From the NCBI RefSeq assembly GCF_003858645.1, contig NZ_RQJP01000003.1:868001-932000 (forward strand): DNA of 64,000 nt, in the 5' to 3' direction. Positions within the stretch are counted from its first letter, which is position 1; every line of letters begins with the position of its first letter. Below, piece after piece: positions 19,666-28,000 of the stretch. Source of the stretch: Larkinella knui (GTDB lineage: Bacteria; Bacteroidota; Bacteroidia; Cytophagales; Spirosomataceae). The translations under genes were made by a program, and so were the position numbers. The notes beneath the pieces were generated by a model that was not told the DNA's origin, searched no databases, and saw nothing but the letters and a program-made list of their open reading frames with translations.

Positions 19666-20798
19666 ATCAAAAGCGACAACGGATTTTACACATCAGCACG
19701 GCTCATCCCCCCTACGACCCGCGCATTATGTATAAATATTTGCCCGTTCTAGCTGCCCACTACGACGTCTATTGCGCGGTTCCAAAAGCCGACCCAACGG
19801 TTTTACCAACGGTGCACTTCATTAAACTACCTTATTTCAAACACGTTGTCCTGCGGTTTTTAATTACCTGTCCGCTCATACTCTGGAAAACGTATTTCCT
19901 CCGCCCGGCCTTGCTGCACATCTATTCGCCTGAATTTCTGCCTTTTGCGTATTTGTACCGGCTGTTGGGCACGTCCGTCATTTACGAAGTTCAGGAGAAT
20001 CTGCATAAAAAAATTCATTTAAAACGGCACAACCGGGGCTGGTTGCTGGCAGGCGCGTTTCAGATTTTTGACCAACTGGCCCGTCGGCATTTTTCCTTGG
20101 TATTTACCGAACATGGCTACCTGACCACCTACACGAATCTCTCTAAACCGCATGCCGTTATTTATAATTATCCCTTGTTGTCGTTTCTCGATCCGTTCCG
20201 GCAATCCTACCGCCGGACGTGCGATCCGGTCGAATTTTTCTACATTGGCTGGCTGAGTTTTGAGCGCTCCATTGTTACCTTACTGGACGGTCTGGCACTC
20301 TTAAAGTCATCTCATCCGGATTTCAAGGTGCATCTTTTCGGCCATCGTTCCTTCACCGACCAGGATCTGGAAGCACTGCCGGCCTACCATCTCATCAAAG
20401 ACAATCTCATTTTTTACGGCTATACCGACCAGGCCAAAGCGTTTAGTTTTGCGGCAAAATCGGTGGCGGGCTTGGCCTTATTGAAGCCGATTGGAGATTA
20501 TCCGGAATCGTATACCACCAAAATGTTTGAATACATGGGCCTTGGCCTGCCCGTTATCACGGCCAATTTTCCACTGTATCGCGCTGTTGTAGAAGACAAT
20601 CAATGCGGTTTCTGCATCGATCCCGCCGATCCGGCTGCTCTGGCAGCCCATTTGCGGTATTTGATCGACCATCCGCTGGAGGCCGAACAGATGGGTAAAC
20701 GCGGACGGAAAGCCGCCGAAACCACTTACAACTGGGCGAGCGAACAACCTAAATTGCTGAATCTATACCAATTACTCCTTTCTCCGTCTGCATCATGA
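19662..20798 (+). CDS. Family 4 glycosyltransferase
   Basis: A 378-residue GT-B transferase. It starts with R-I-L-H-I-S-T-A-H-P-P-Y-D-P-R, a form of the N-terminal loop seen in GT4 proteins that act near the start of repeat-unit assembly; the C-terminal domain contains E-S-Y-T-T-K-M-F-E-Y-M in place of the usual E-x7-E loop and ends with the family D-P-x-D-P-x-A-L-A stretch. It lies between the SDR gene and the initiating phosphosugar transferase with four-base overlaps at both ends, so it may add the second sugar. That order is inference. Confidence 0.83.
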   Translation: MNQKRQRILHISTAHPPYDPRIMYKYLPVLAAHYDVYCAVPKADPTVLPTVHFIKLPYFKHVVLRFLITCPLILWKTYFLRPALLHIYSPEFLPFAYLYRLLGTSVIYEVQENLHKKIHLKRHNRGWLLAGAFQIFDQLARRHFSLVFTEHGYLTTYTNLSKPHAVIYNYPLLSFLDPFRQSYRRTCDPVEFFYIGWLSFERSIVTLLDGLALLKSSHPDFKVHLFGHRSFTDQDLEALPAYHLIKDNLIFYGYTDQAKAFSFAAKSVAGLALLKPIGDYPESYTTKMFEYMGLGLPVITANFPLYRAVVEDNQCGFCIDPADPAALAAHLRYLIDHPLEAEQMGKRGRKAAETTYNWASEQPKLLNLYQLLLSPSAS

Positions 20799-21784
20799 AC
20801 TGGATTATGTATGGTAGTGTAGCCCTTTTGTTGCTCAGTGCCGAAGTGTTGTATCTGCGTTTGGCAACCCACTACCGCATTGTCGACACACCAAACCACC
20901 GCAGTTCTCACAGTGCCCTGACGGTTCGGGGGGGCGGTATTATTTTCTGGCTGGCTGCATTTTTCGCCTTTGTGGCCACTGACTTCGCAGCGCCGATCTT
21001 TTTTGCGGGGCTGACACTGGTGGCTTTCATCAGTTTTCTGGACGACATTTCGTCCATTTCCAACCGCTTCCGGTTCTTCGTTCAGTTGGTAAGCCTGGGG
21101 CTGCTGTTCCTGCAAAGCGGTCTGTGGCCGGAGCTAAACTGGTGGTTGATCCCGGGACTGATTTTTGCCTGCGGAGTATTGAACGCGTATAATTTCATGG
21201 ATGGAATCAATGGAATTACGGTTTTTTACAGTTTCGTAACCGTAGCTACTCTTCTGATTATCAACCACTTCATTATTCCATTTACCGAACCAACTTTGTT
21301 GCTGTTCTCGGTCATTGGGCTGATTATTTTTGCGTTCTTCAACGCCCGTCGGAACGCTTTGTGTTTTGCGGGTGATGTTGGCAGCGTGTCGATGGCGTTT
21401 ATCGTGATTTCCCTGCTCATCGGACTCATGCACGAGACTGGTTCGGTCACGTATCTACTGCTGCTGACGGTGTATGGCATCGATAGTGTCATGACCATTT
21501 TGTACCGGCTGTGGCTGGGCGAAAACATATTCCGCGCGCACAAACTACACTTGTTTCAATTGCTGGTGCATCAGTTAAAATGGTCGCATTTGCGAGTTGC
21601 CGGCCTTTATGCCCTGTTGCAATCCCTGATCAATGGGTATGTGATCTGGCTGGTTCAATGGGATGGGCTCACCCAGTTGTATGGTAGTAGTGCCCTGCTA
21701 GCGGTTTTGGTGCTGGTCTACAGTATCATTAAAAGCCGGTTGCTCAGTCGAAAAAATCAGATTATACCCGCGTATCCGGTTTGA
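20795..21784 (+). CDS. WbpL/WecA-like undecaprenyl-phosphate sugar-1-phosphate transferase
   Basis: A 329-residue polyprenyl-phosphate HexNAc-1-phosphate transferase of the MraY/WecA superfamily with about 10 membrane spans. Family motifs are present: D-T-P-N-H-R-S-S-H and R-G-G-G near residues 30-50, the metal-binding F-L-D-D near residue 89, N-A-Y-N-F-M-D-G-I-N-G near residue 130 and G-D-V-G-S near residue 194. It should start repeat-unit synthesis by placing a sugar phosphate on undecaprenyl phosphate. It is the last gene of the coupled run that begins with AsnB. WbpL-type enzymes often use 6-deoxy-HexNAc donors, which fits the SDR two genes earlier. Confidence 0.9.
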   Translation: MNWIMYGSVALLLLSAEVLYLRLATHYRIVDTPNHRSSHSALTVRGGGIIFWLAAFFAFVATDFAAPIFFAGLTLVAFISFLDDISSISNRFRFFVQLVSLGLLFLQSGLWPELNWWLIPGLIFACGVLNAYNFMDGINGITVFYSFVTVATLLIINHFIIPFTEPTLLLFSVIGLIIFAFFNARRNALCFAGDVGSVSMAFIVISLLIGLMHETGSVTYLLLLTVYGIDSVMTILYRLWLGENIFRAHKLHLFQLLVHQLKWSHLRVAGLYALLQSLINGYVIWLVQWDGLTQLYGSSALLAVLVLVYSIIKSRLLSRKNQIIPAYPV

Positions 21785-21840
21785 GTCAGCTCCGGTAAGA
21801 TCGCCGGATAGGTTTCAGTTTTTTGTTGACCGTATTTCAA

Positions 21841-22200
21841 ATGAAACTAAAAAAATATTTCATACTGGTGTTTATAAGTCTGCTGGGTGGTTGTGCGGAT
21901 CGCAGTTTCTGGGTTGATGATGTCAGTGAAAAGCAGACATTTATCGTAAAGAAATCCTCCCCTATTCCCATGATCGATCCGCTGGTAAAAGTGTATGTAA
22001 AAGGGTATCTGGACGGAAAAGCCCTGGTTTACATTCCGAATGGACCCGGTATTATTGACGACTTCTATACGATCAAACTCAATAAAGGCTATATCAAAAA
22101 AGGGCTTTCCAGAGCGTTTACCTACCAGCAATTTTCGATTGTTTATCAACCGATTACGGCCAAGTCGGGCCATTTAGAGATCGATGTCGATGCTCCATAA
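21841..22200 (+). CDS. Small predicted lipoprotein
   Basis: A 119-residue protein of no family that I recognise. ATG at 21841 gives M-K-L-K-K, a hydrophobic core and a lipobox L-L-G-G-C with Cys19, so it should be a lipoprotein; an in-frame TTG 18 bases earlier is less likely. The mature part is beta-rich, with an internal stretch V-K-V-Y-V-K-G-Y-L-D-G-K. It follows the initiating transferase after 56 bases and is the last + strand gene before the convergent Wzi/PorU2 pair. It may serve polysaccharide export, but only position suggests this. Confidence 0.7.
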   Translation: MKLKKYFILVFISLLGGCADRSFWVDDVSEKQTFIVKKSSPIPMIDPLVKVYVKGYLDGKALVYIPNGPGIIDDFYTIKLNKGYIKKGLSRAFTYQQFSIVYQPITAKSGHLEIDVDAP

Positions 22201-22264
22201 AGCCAAACTACGGTAAATTTCGAGGGCTGGTATTCGCGGCACACGAGCGACCGTTGTCCGGATT

Positions 22265-23869
22265 TCAGGGATGGGAAACATCCCAGGTTTTTCGCAGACT
22301 GATTTGAAAACCGGTGCTGTTCGGAAACAGCTTGCCGTGGTCACTGGCCACCGAAACGGTTGGCTGCATTCCATACCTGAAGGGTGGGAAACCCAGCGTC
22401 AAGATGGATGAAAACTGATGGATGACGTTCGGAAACGGGCGCCCGTATATACCCAGATTCTGACTCATTGAGCATTTGAGTTGAAAGCTATACTGCTGAT
22501 GCCAGCGACCCGACAGCCCCAGGTGAAATACCTTGACGCGGTTGTTATTGGTAAATAAGTAATTCGTAATCGTCTGCGAACGCGGCAAATCCGAACGGGT
22601 ATCGTCGGTTGGCGGGATAAAAGGGGTTCCGATGGTTCGTCCCAGATACGACCAGCCATCGAGATATTGGGTGTGGTTGAAGTAATTATCGGCCCCGCGT
22701 TCTTTGTCGAGGTCGCCAAATGTAGCTCCACCCTGGCTCTCCGTATTCAGGAATTCCACTACGGCGGTATGAATCTGAAATTGCCGGGCCGCCGGGCGGT
22801 TATTCCGGAATCGAATGCCATTCAACCCATCGGCAATATTGGTGAGGTAAAATAAGGAACCGTCATCGTAAATATTTTGACGATACACCAGCAGGGAAAA
22901 CCGCTTCACGTTGATTTCAAATCCGACATCGAGCGTTCCGAGGTGATTGCCGACGCGGTTTCCCCGATCGGCTTTGCTGAATAGGGTGGTATCGATGTTA
23001 TCGCCACGCGCGGCCAGAGAGGTACCCAGGATGGCATTGAGGTAATTACTGAAACCGGTCGGGAATCGCCCGTTTTTGATCTGATTTTCATTGGTAACGA
23101 CATCGCTCCGACCCGCCCATTGCACCTGGTGATTAAAACCGGCGTAAAATCTGACCGGCCAGCTGGCTTTCCCCAGCCGTCCATACAAGGCTTTTTGATG
23201 CAGATACGAATGGGTTACCACGCCCCGGTTGCCAAACCAGCCGTGGGCATACAGACCCCGAAAGGAAAGAATGCCTTTTGTGAAGCCAATTGGCGTATAG
23301 TCTGCCAGCGAAATCTGGATTTTAGGCATCGGCATGGCATTTCCCGACCAGATGTAAGGACCCGTTCCCAGCGTTGAATCCGCCAGACCGATCACTTCCC
23401 TGCGACGGCCCACCATCAGTTCCAGCCCCCAAAGCCGACCTTTCACGTAGGCTTCCGGTAGTAAAAATGCCGATTTTCGACTTCCATTGGCAACGACTTC
23501 AAGGCCATAGCCCCAGCCGGTTAGTTTCCGGTTATTTTTTATTAAATCGACCGGTTTAGTAATGTCATACAGGTAGTTGGCGGTTATTCCGCCCCGGATG
23601 GCGCCAAATGGCGAAGCCGTCGGGACGGTTCCGGATTGATTGGTGCGCAGCCAGAATGGCGTTTGTTTGGCGGTACTGGCCGAGAGGGCGGTTTCGGCAA
23701 AAATGCGAAGTTCTCTTTTTTCCAGATCGACGCGTTCTATTTCGGCGGTTTGCGTCCGGTGTGTCGAATCGGCTACGTATGTTTGGGCATGAGACGGTAA
23801 ACGGGCGATGACCAGACCGATGAGCGTCAGCAGGAAAGTTGTTCGGTATGCGCAAATCAGGTCAATCAT
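22265..23869 (-). CDS. Wzi-like capsule assembly outer-membrane protein
   Basis: A 534-residue protein with an N-terminal signal peptide (hydrophobic core to about residue 28, cut near S-H-A-Q) and a long series of amphipathic beta strands. The N-terminal part of the mature protein (E-T-A-L-S-A-S-T-A-K-Q-T-P-F-W-L-R-T-N-Q) is typical of the capsule assembly Wzi family in Bacteroidota, where the tryptophan/asparagine motif is conserved. Wzi proteins are outer-membrane barrels that hold or assemble capsule at the surface. It begins 19 bases after the stop of the PorU2-like gene, so the two are probably one transcript, and it faces the polysaccharide locus. Confidence 0.82.
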   Translation of the reverse strand: MIDLICAYRTTFLLTLIGLVIARLPSHAQTYVADSTHRTQTAEIERVDLEKRELRIFAETALSASTAKQTPFWLRTNQSGTVPTASPFGAIRGGITANYLYDITKPVDLIKNNRKLTGWGYGLEVVANGSRKSAFLLPEAYVKGRLWGLELMVGRRREVIGLADSTLGTGPYIWSGNAMPMPKIQISLADYTPIGFTKGILSFRGLYAHGWFGNRGVVTHSYLHQKALYGRLGKASWPVRFYAGFNHQVQWAGRSDVVTNENQIKNGRFPTGFSNYLNAILGTSLAARGDNIDTTLFSKADRGNRVGNHLGTLDVGFEINVKRFSLLVYRQNIYDDGSLFYLTNIADGLNGIRFRNNRPAARQFQIHTAVVEFLNTESQGGATFGDLDKERGADNYFNHTQYLDGWSYLGRTIGTPFIPPTDDTRSDLPRSQTITNYLFTNNNRVKVFHLGLSGRWHQQYSFQLKCSMSQNLGIYGRPFPNVIHQFSSILTLGFPPFRYGMQPTVSVASDHGKLFPNSTGFQISLRKTWDVSHP

Positions 23870-23888
23870 GGCTCGTTGAATTACTCCC

Positions 23889-26800
23889 TCACCGGTTTAA
23901 TAGAACCCGCCCCTGCCAGTGTCGCCCATCACCCCGTTCGAACCGAAATACGTACAAACCATTCGGCAAGGTGACGCCACCCTGATCGGTACCATCCCAG
24001 TAAAATCCATTTTCTCCGATTCGGAGTGGTTGCCGGAGTGTTCGAACCAGCTGCCCGTTGAGGTTGCGAATCAACAACTGCCCGTCGCCCGGCGACTCCT
24101 TTCCGGTGATGGTAAGCTGAAACCGGGTGTAGGCCCAAAAGGGGTTCGGTACGGGCCGGACGGCCGACAAGCTATCGTCGTTTTTGACCCGAAACGTAAT
24201 TTCATACGGACTACTTCCGGCTTTGTTTCCACTAACATCCGTAGCCTGAACTCGCAACGTATATAGGCCATCCGCCAGACTTTTCGGTAGATAGTTGATT
24301 GTAAACCGGTTGTCGGCCGTGGCAGGTATCCAGCTTACGTCGGAATTGCCCAATACGATGCGCTCGAAACCGCATTTCTCGCAGGGTTTTCGTAGCAACA
24401 GATCAATCCCGACCGTATCCCGGCGAATGCGGTACACGTCTTCGTCCTGCACGACCAGCCGAATGGTTGGGTTGGGTGACACCAGCGAACCGTTGGCAAT
24501 CCGGGTGCCGTCAAACGTAACATCCAGCAATGGATTGAAAAGATCGGGCGGGAAACGCTGGCTGGAATCGGGCAGAACGAGTGTATAGGAATCATTGGTT
24601 TTTGCAACCGTAAAAACCAGCAGGTTATTGGTTTCGTCCAGTTCACTCACCTGATCATCGCCATCCAGAACCAGCTCGTGCCGGGTTGGCCCAGTGGCAT
24701 CCAGTTCAGGCCGAAAGCTGTAGAAAACCGTATCCCGAAAGGCCACCGCCGGTCGCACAACAGTTTTATACGCCCGGATTTGGCCGTCGGCCAGCCGCTT
24801 CCGAACCGTCAAACTCAGGCGCTCCCGCTGGTCGAAGCGTCCGGCGTTGACCACTACAACCCGCAAACGGACGGAATCGGCGGCATTATCGGTTCGCGAA
24901 ATACCGGAAGCCTGAATCTGGAAATCGGCTTTGGGCAACGGAAAAAGCCGGAGTGCCGGGTCGCCCTGCAAAACCATCTGGTTGGCATTGCCAATTTGCA
25001 AAGGATCTTTTGTGGCAGCCAGCACCCGCCGGGTGGTTTCCTGATGAACAACGCCGATCGGTTTTGAAAAGTAGGTGCTATCCGTAAACAGCGTTTTATA
25101 AAATTGCAACGTGAACGTATTCAGCGGAGTGGTAAACCCTTCGAAACAATGCGCCAGAATGGCAATAGCTCCCCGATTGGGCGTCAACACCCAGTTGGTA
25201 CTCAGCACGTTACCTCCATAAAAAATATTTCCGAGTCCGCAGCCATTGAAAAACATCAGTGGGTAGCGGCCTTTATTGCGGTAGCCGTACACCGGATCGG
25301 AGACGTAGCCAATGTCGAGATCGGCGACGGTTGGCGACGAGTGACCAAAAAAAGTGATCATCGAAAGGCCGTTGTTGACCTTGTCGCTGATGTCGATGCG
25401 CTCGACGGGTTCATCGGTCGTTTTCGAGCGCGTTGTTACCTCCGACCCCAAATACTGCTGCTGAACGAGTGTTTTTGCCTCGTTCAAAATCGCTTTAAAA
25501 CCGGTCAGTTCCGACGGCGAACGTCCCCCGCTCAGGTGCAGAATTTCCTTGCGCCAGGGCACGTTGGCTGCGTTGTTTTCAAATTCTTTCACCTTGTTTC
25601 CGTAATCCAACACCTCCTGCGGAAAAAGGGTATTGAGCCGTCCGGTGGGCAGGGCGGGCACATTTTCCGGAAAACCAGCCAGCCCCGCCGTCAATAAAAC
25701 GTCGGAACCGGGCACATTGCCGATGGTCGGAACCAGATCCAGCGAATACTGAGCGGGATTTTTCCGGAAAGGAAAGTAGACGGACGAGCGACCGATTAGA
25801 AACAGAAATTTGTTGCTGCCGCCCGTCAGCATGTAGTCGGCAAACCGGCGGGTAGCCAGCGGAGTGCGTTCGCCAAAGCTAAACTGGTTGAACAACTCTT
25901 TCATGGTAACGACCAGCGTATCATACTGCCCGCCCTTGACCGACGCCCGGTATGCCGCAAAAGCCCGAACCGGATCGGCCACCTGACCGGCCGGTTTCAT
26001 GAGGAGTTCGTGCGAAACGATGAGGTAATTTGCTTGGGCCGGATCGAATTTCCGGAAAACGACACGCTCCAAACGGGCGGGTGTCACCACATCGGTCGTG
26101 ATCAGAATGAGACGCGAAGTGGTCGTATTCGGCACCATCAGCCGACGGGTTGCCCCTTCCTGCGTACCGGCCAGCAGCCGGGCCGCGCCGGGTTCGGTAA
26201 TGTCATAAAAGCGCGTAGCTGGCGGAACATCGGGGATTTCGAGGTAAGACCGACCGCCGGGTGTTGGCAAAAGTCGCAGGATTTGCTGCGCACCGTTTTT
26301 CAACGTGATCGTTTGCGGGTAGCGAATGCGAACGTAACTCACGGAATAGCGATCGAATTCTCCCGGGCCGCGCGAAACGGTATTCAGCGTAAGTTCGGCT
26401 GGCTGCTCCTCGTTTTTAACGGAAAAGTCGGCGGATTGCAATTGGGCCAAAAACCGCATGGGCCGAAATCCGTTAAATTTCAGATTCCCTAACGACCGGT
26501 TTGCGGCCCCGACCGTGACGTCGACCTGGTGGATATTGGCATCTCTGCCCGTGAGCAGAAGTTCAATTTCCGGCTTTTCGAATGCGGTATTGACCCACCC
26601 GGGCAGTTTAAATCGTTGGGTATAGGGTTCGTTTTTCTGCTGCATGGGGCCGGTCCACCCCTCCCCTTCTTCAAAATAAACTTCATACTGGGTAACGAAA
26701 GGCGTTGGACCGGTTGCCGGATTGGTCGACATTTCGCCGTTCAGAACGAGCAACTGTTCGGCCATGTGGTACGACTCCGGCGATGCGCCATCCGGTTTAA

Positions 26801-27251
26801 GCTCCGACACAACCGCCACCCGTTTACCGGCTTTTCCGTCGGTGCGCCAGGTCAAAAAATAAGCAGCCGTATCGGAATACATGCTGTAATAGGGATGTGG
26901 CTGCGAGTTCATGGGTCGATACAGCAGTGTGTCCTGCAACCCATCATTTCCCTCGCCCACAAACTCCAGATAATCTGCGGCATCCAGCTTCCTGTCCGAC
27001 TCGCCGGCAACGAGAATGGCCTGTTCGACACCACGTCGAAAAAGCTGGAACGTCGTGGGATCAACCGACGCAACGGGAATACCGGCTTTTTGCAGGTCAG
27101 CCGTAGTCAGCCGGTACACCGCTCTCGCCGTCACCGGAATCCGGTAATAGGTTTGGCCGTACGTAATCCATTCATTTCCAAAGCGAATGCCCTGTGCCTG
27201 AAGGCTACAACTACTGAGCAATACGAGTAAGCCAACGATCTGTTTTCTCAT
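23889..27251 (-). CDS. PorU2-like C25 family cysteine peptidase (type IX secretion)
   Basis: A 1120-residue secreted protein resembling PorU2, a putative type IX secretion sortase of the gingipain (C25) family. ATG at 27251 gives a basic start and signal peptide ending near L-Q-A-Q. The peptidase domain holds the catalytic pair His637 in F-F-G-H-S-S and Cys671 in F-N-G-C-G-L-G-N. It is followed by a CARDB-like adhesion module (residues about 800-900), Ig-like domains, and a C-terminal FlgD-like module with L-P-N-G-L-Y-V-F-R-F, similar to a type IX sorting domain. In-frame codons upstream to 27305 are unlikely to be translated. It pairs with the Wzi-like gene. Whether it acts as sortase or as a surface protease is not settled. 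Confidence 0.84.
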   Translation of the reverse strand: MRKQIVGLLVLLSSCSLQAQGIRFGNEWITYGQTYYRIPVTARAVYRLTTADLQKAGIPVASVDPTTFQLFRRGVEQAILVAGESDRKLDAADYLEFVGEGNDGLQDTLLYRPMNSQPHPYYSMYSDTAAYFLTWRTDGKAGKRVAVVSELKPDGASPESYHMAEQLLVLNGEMSTNPATGPTPFVTQYEVYFEEGEGWTGPMQQKNEPYTQRFKLPGWVNTAFEKPEIELLLTGRDANIHQVDVTVGAANRSLGNLKFNGFRPMRFLAQLQSADFSVKNEEQPAELTLNTVSRGPGEFDRYSVSYVRIRYPQTITLKNGAQQILRLLPTPGGRSYLEIPDVPPATRFYDITEPGAARLLAGTQEGATRRLMVPNTTTSRLILITTDVVTPARLERVVFRKFDPAQANYLIVSHELLMKPAGQVADPVRAFAAYRASVKGGQYDTLVVTMKELFNQFSFGERTPLATRRFADYMLTGGSNKFLFLIGRSSVYFPFRKNPAQYSLDLVPTIGNVPGSDVLLTAGLAGFPENVPALPTGRLNTLFPQEVLDYGNKVKEFENNAANVPWRKEILHLSGGRSPSELTGFKAILNEAKTLVQQQYLGSEVTTRSKTTDEPVERIDISDKVNNGLSMITFFGHSSPTVADLDIGYVSDPVYGYRNKGRYPLMFFNGCGLGNIFYGGNVLSTNWVLTPNRGAIAILAHCFEGFTTPLNTFTLQFYKTLFTDSTYFSKPIGVVHQETTRRVLAATKDPLQIGNANQMVLQGDPALRLFPLPKADFQIQASGISRTDNAADSVRLRVVVVNAGRFDQRERLSLTVRKRLADGQIRAYKTVVRPAVAFRDTVFYSFRPELDATGPTRHELVLDGDDQVSELDETNNLLVFTVAKTNDSYTLVLPDSSQRFPPDLFNPLLDVTFDGTRIANGSLVSPNPTIRLVVQDEDVYRIRRDTVGIDLLLRKPCEKCGFERIVLGNSDVSWIPATADNRFTINYLPKSLADGLYTLRVQATDVSGNKAGSSPYEITFRVKNDDSLSAVRPVPNPFWAYTRFQLTITGKESPGDGQLLIRNLNGQLVRTLRQPLRIGENGFYWDGTDQGGVTLPNGLYVFRFERGDGRHWQGRVLLNR

Positions 27252-27313
27252 GAAAGTGCCTGAAAAATAAGGCCTTGATTTCGCCAGCCGGTGACTGAAA
27301 TCCACACCAATGC

Positions 27314-27709
27314 TTAATTCAACACAGATTCTTTGTCTGGTAAAAGCACCGGACGATACGGTTCGGAAATATAATCCAGCCTGGAATAGAGATCGCTCGC
27401 CAGAGCCAGGACAATGCAGTCCGGCGAAAAATCATACAGGAGTCTCCAGTCCGAAGGGATTAAATGAAGCGCCTGGTTCGGATTATTCAAGTGATAAAAG
27501 GCATCACAGCCAGCGGATTGAACGAAAACCGTTACGGTCCCGGTCAGGCAAAAGAGAATACTATGGTTGTTTTGATGGCGGTGCTGGCCCCGTAACTGGC
27601 CCGGAGGAACTTTATAAATCAGGTACGATCGTTGAAATGACAGACCGGTTAATTTTTCCAGCTCAGTGATTTGATCTTTTACCGATTTTAAGGTGTATAA
27701 CGTTGCCAT
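27314..27709 (-). CDS. FdtA/QdtA-like cupin (WxcM-like) protein
   Basis: A 131-residue single cupin of the FdtA/WxcM C-terminal group. The active-site type motif R-G-Q-H-R-H keeps both histidines used by TDP-4-keto-6-deoxyglucose 3,4-ketoisomerases, and the C-terminal half has the family block P-S-D-W-R-L-L-Y-D-F-S and L-A-S-D-L-Y-S-R-L-D-Y-I. Length matches the single-domain enzymes. It probably isomerises a nucleotide-linked keto sugar. It stands alone, 62 bases from the start of the PorU2 gene, and no aminotransferase is nearby, so it may act with sugar genes elsewhere or be a diverged relative. Family confident, reaction tentative. Confidence 0.75.
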   Translation of the reverse strand: MATLYTLKSVKDQITELEKLTGLSFQRSYLIYKVPPGQLRGQHRHQNNHSILFCLTGTVTVFVQSAGCDAFYHLNNPNQALHLIPSDWRLLYDFSPDCIVLALASDLYSRLDYISEPYRPVLLPDKESVLN

Positions 27710-27950
27710 GCCGAAACCGTTTTCATCAATGATTAGCTACAGTTTCCCTACTGAAAAAAGTTTAAAATCGGGAAAAGCCACTGTAGCCAGTACGGTTACA
27801 AATCAATTGATTGATTCGAACTAATGCTGTAGAAAATCATCCATTTCAGGAAGTCCGGGCGTGGGAGGCTTTGTGGCAGGAGCCGATGGCGGAAAGCGAA
27901 TGGGGGTTCAAAATACGTTTTTTTCTACAAAGCCCCGCGGGCATTCTTCT

Positions 27951-27958
27951 TACGTTTG
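27951..27958 (+). promoter_or_regulatory. Candidate -7 box TACGTTTG
   Basis: Matches the Bacteroidota -7 consensus TAnnTTTG. It lies 42 bases before the ATG at 28001. No clear -33 TTTG is present at the right distance. If real, transcription starts near 27965, which excludes the in-frame TTG at 27956 as start of the kinase-like gene. Confidence 0.35.
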
Positions 27959-28000
27959 GAAGGTTTTTCCCGACTGCAAACAAGCTATGTGTACCCAAAA

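Noticed and set aside
24678-26492. Long open frames on the + strand across the PorU2-like gene
   Set aside because: They are antisense to a well-supported gene with catalytic motifs and show no domain features.
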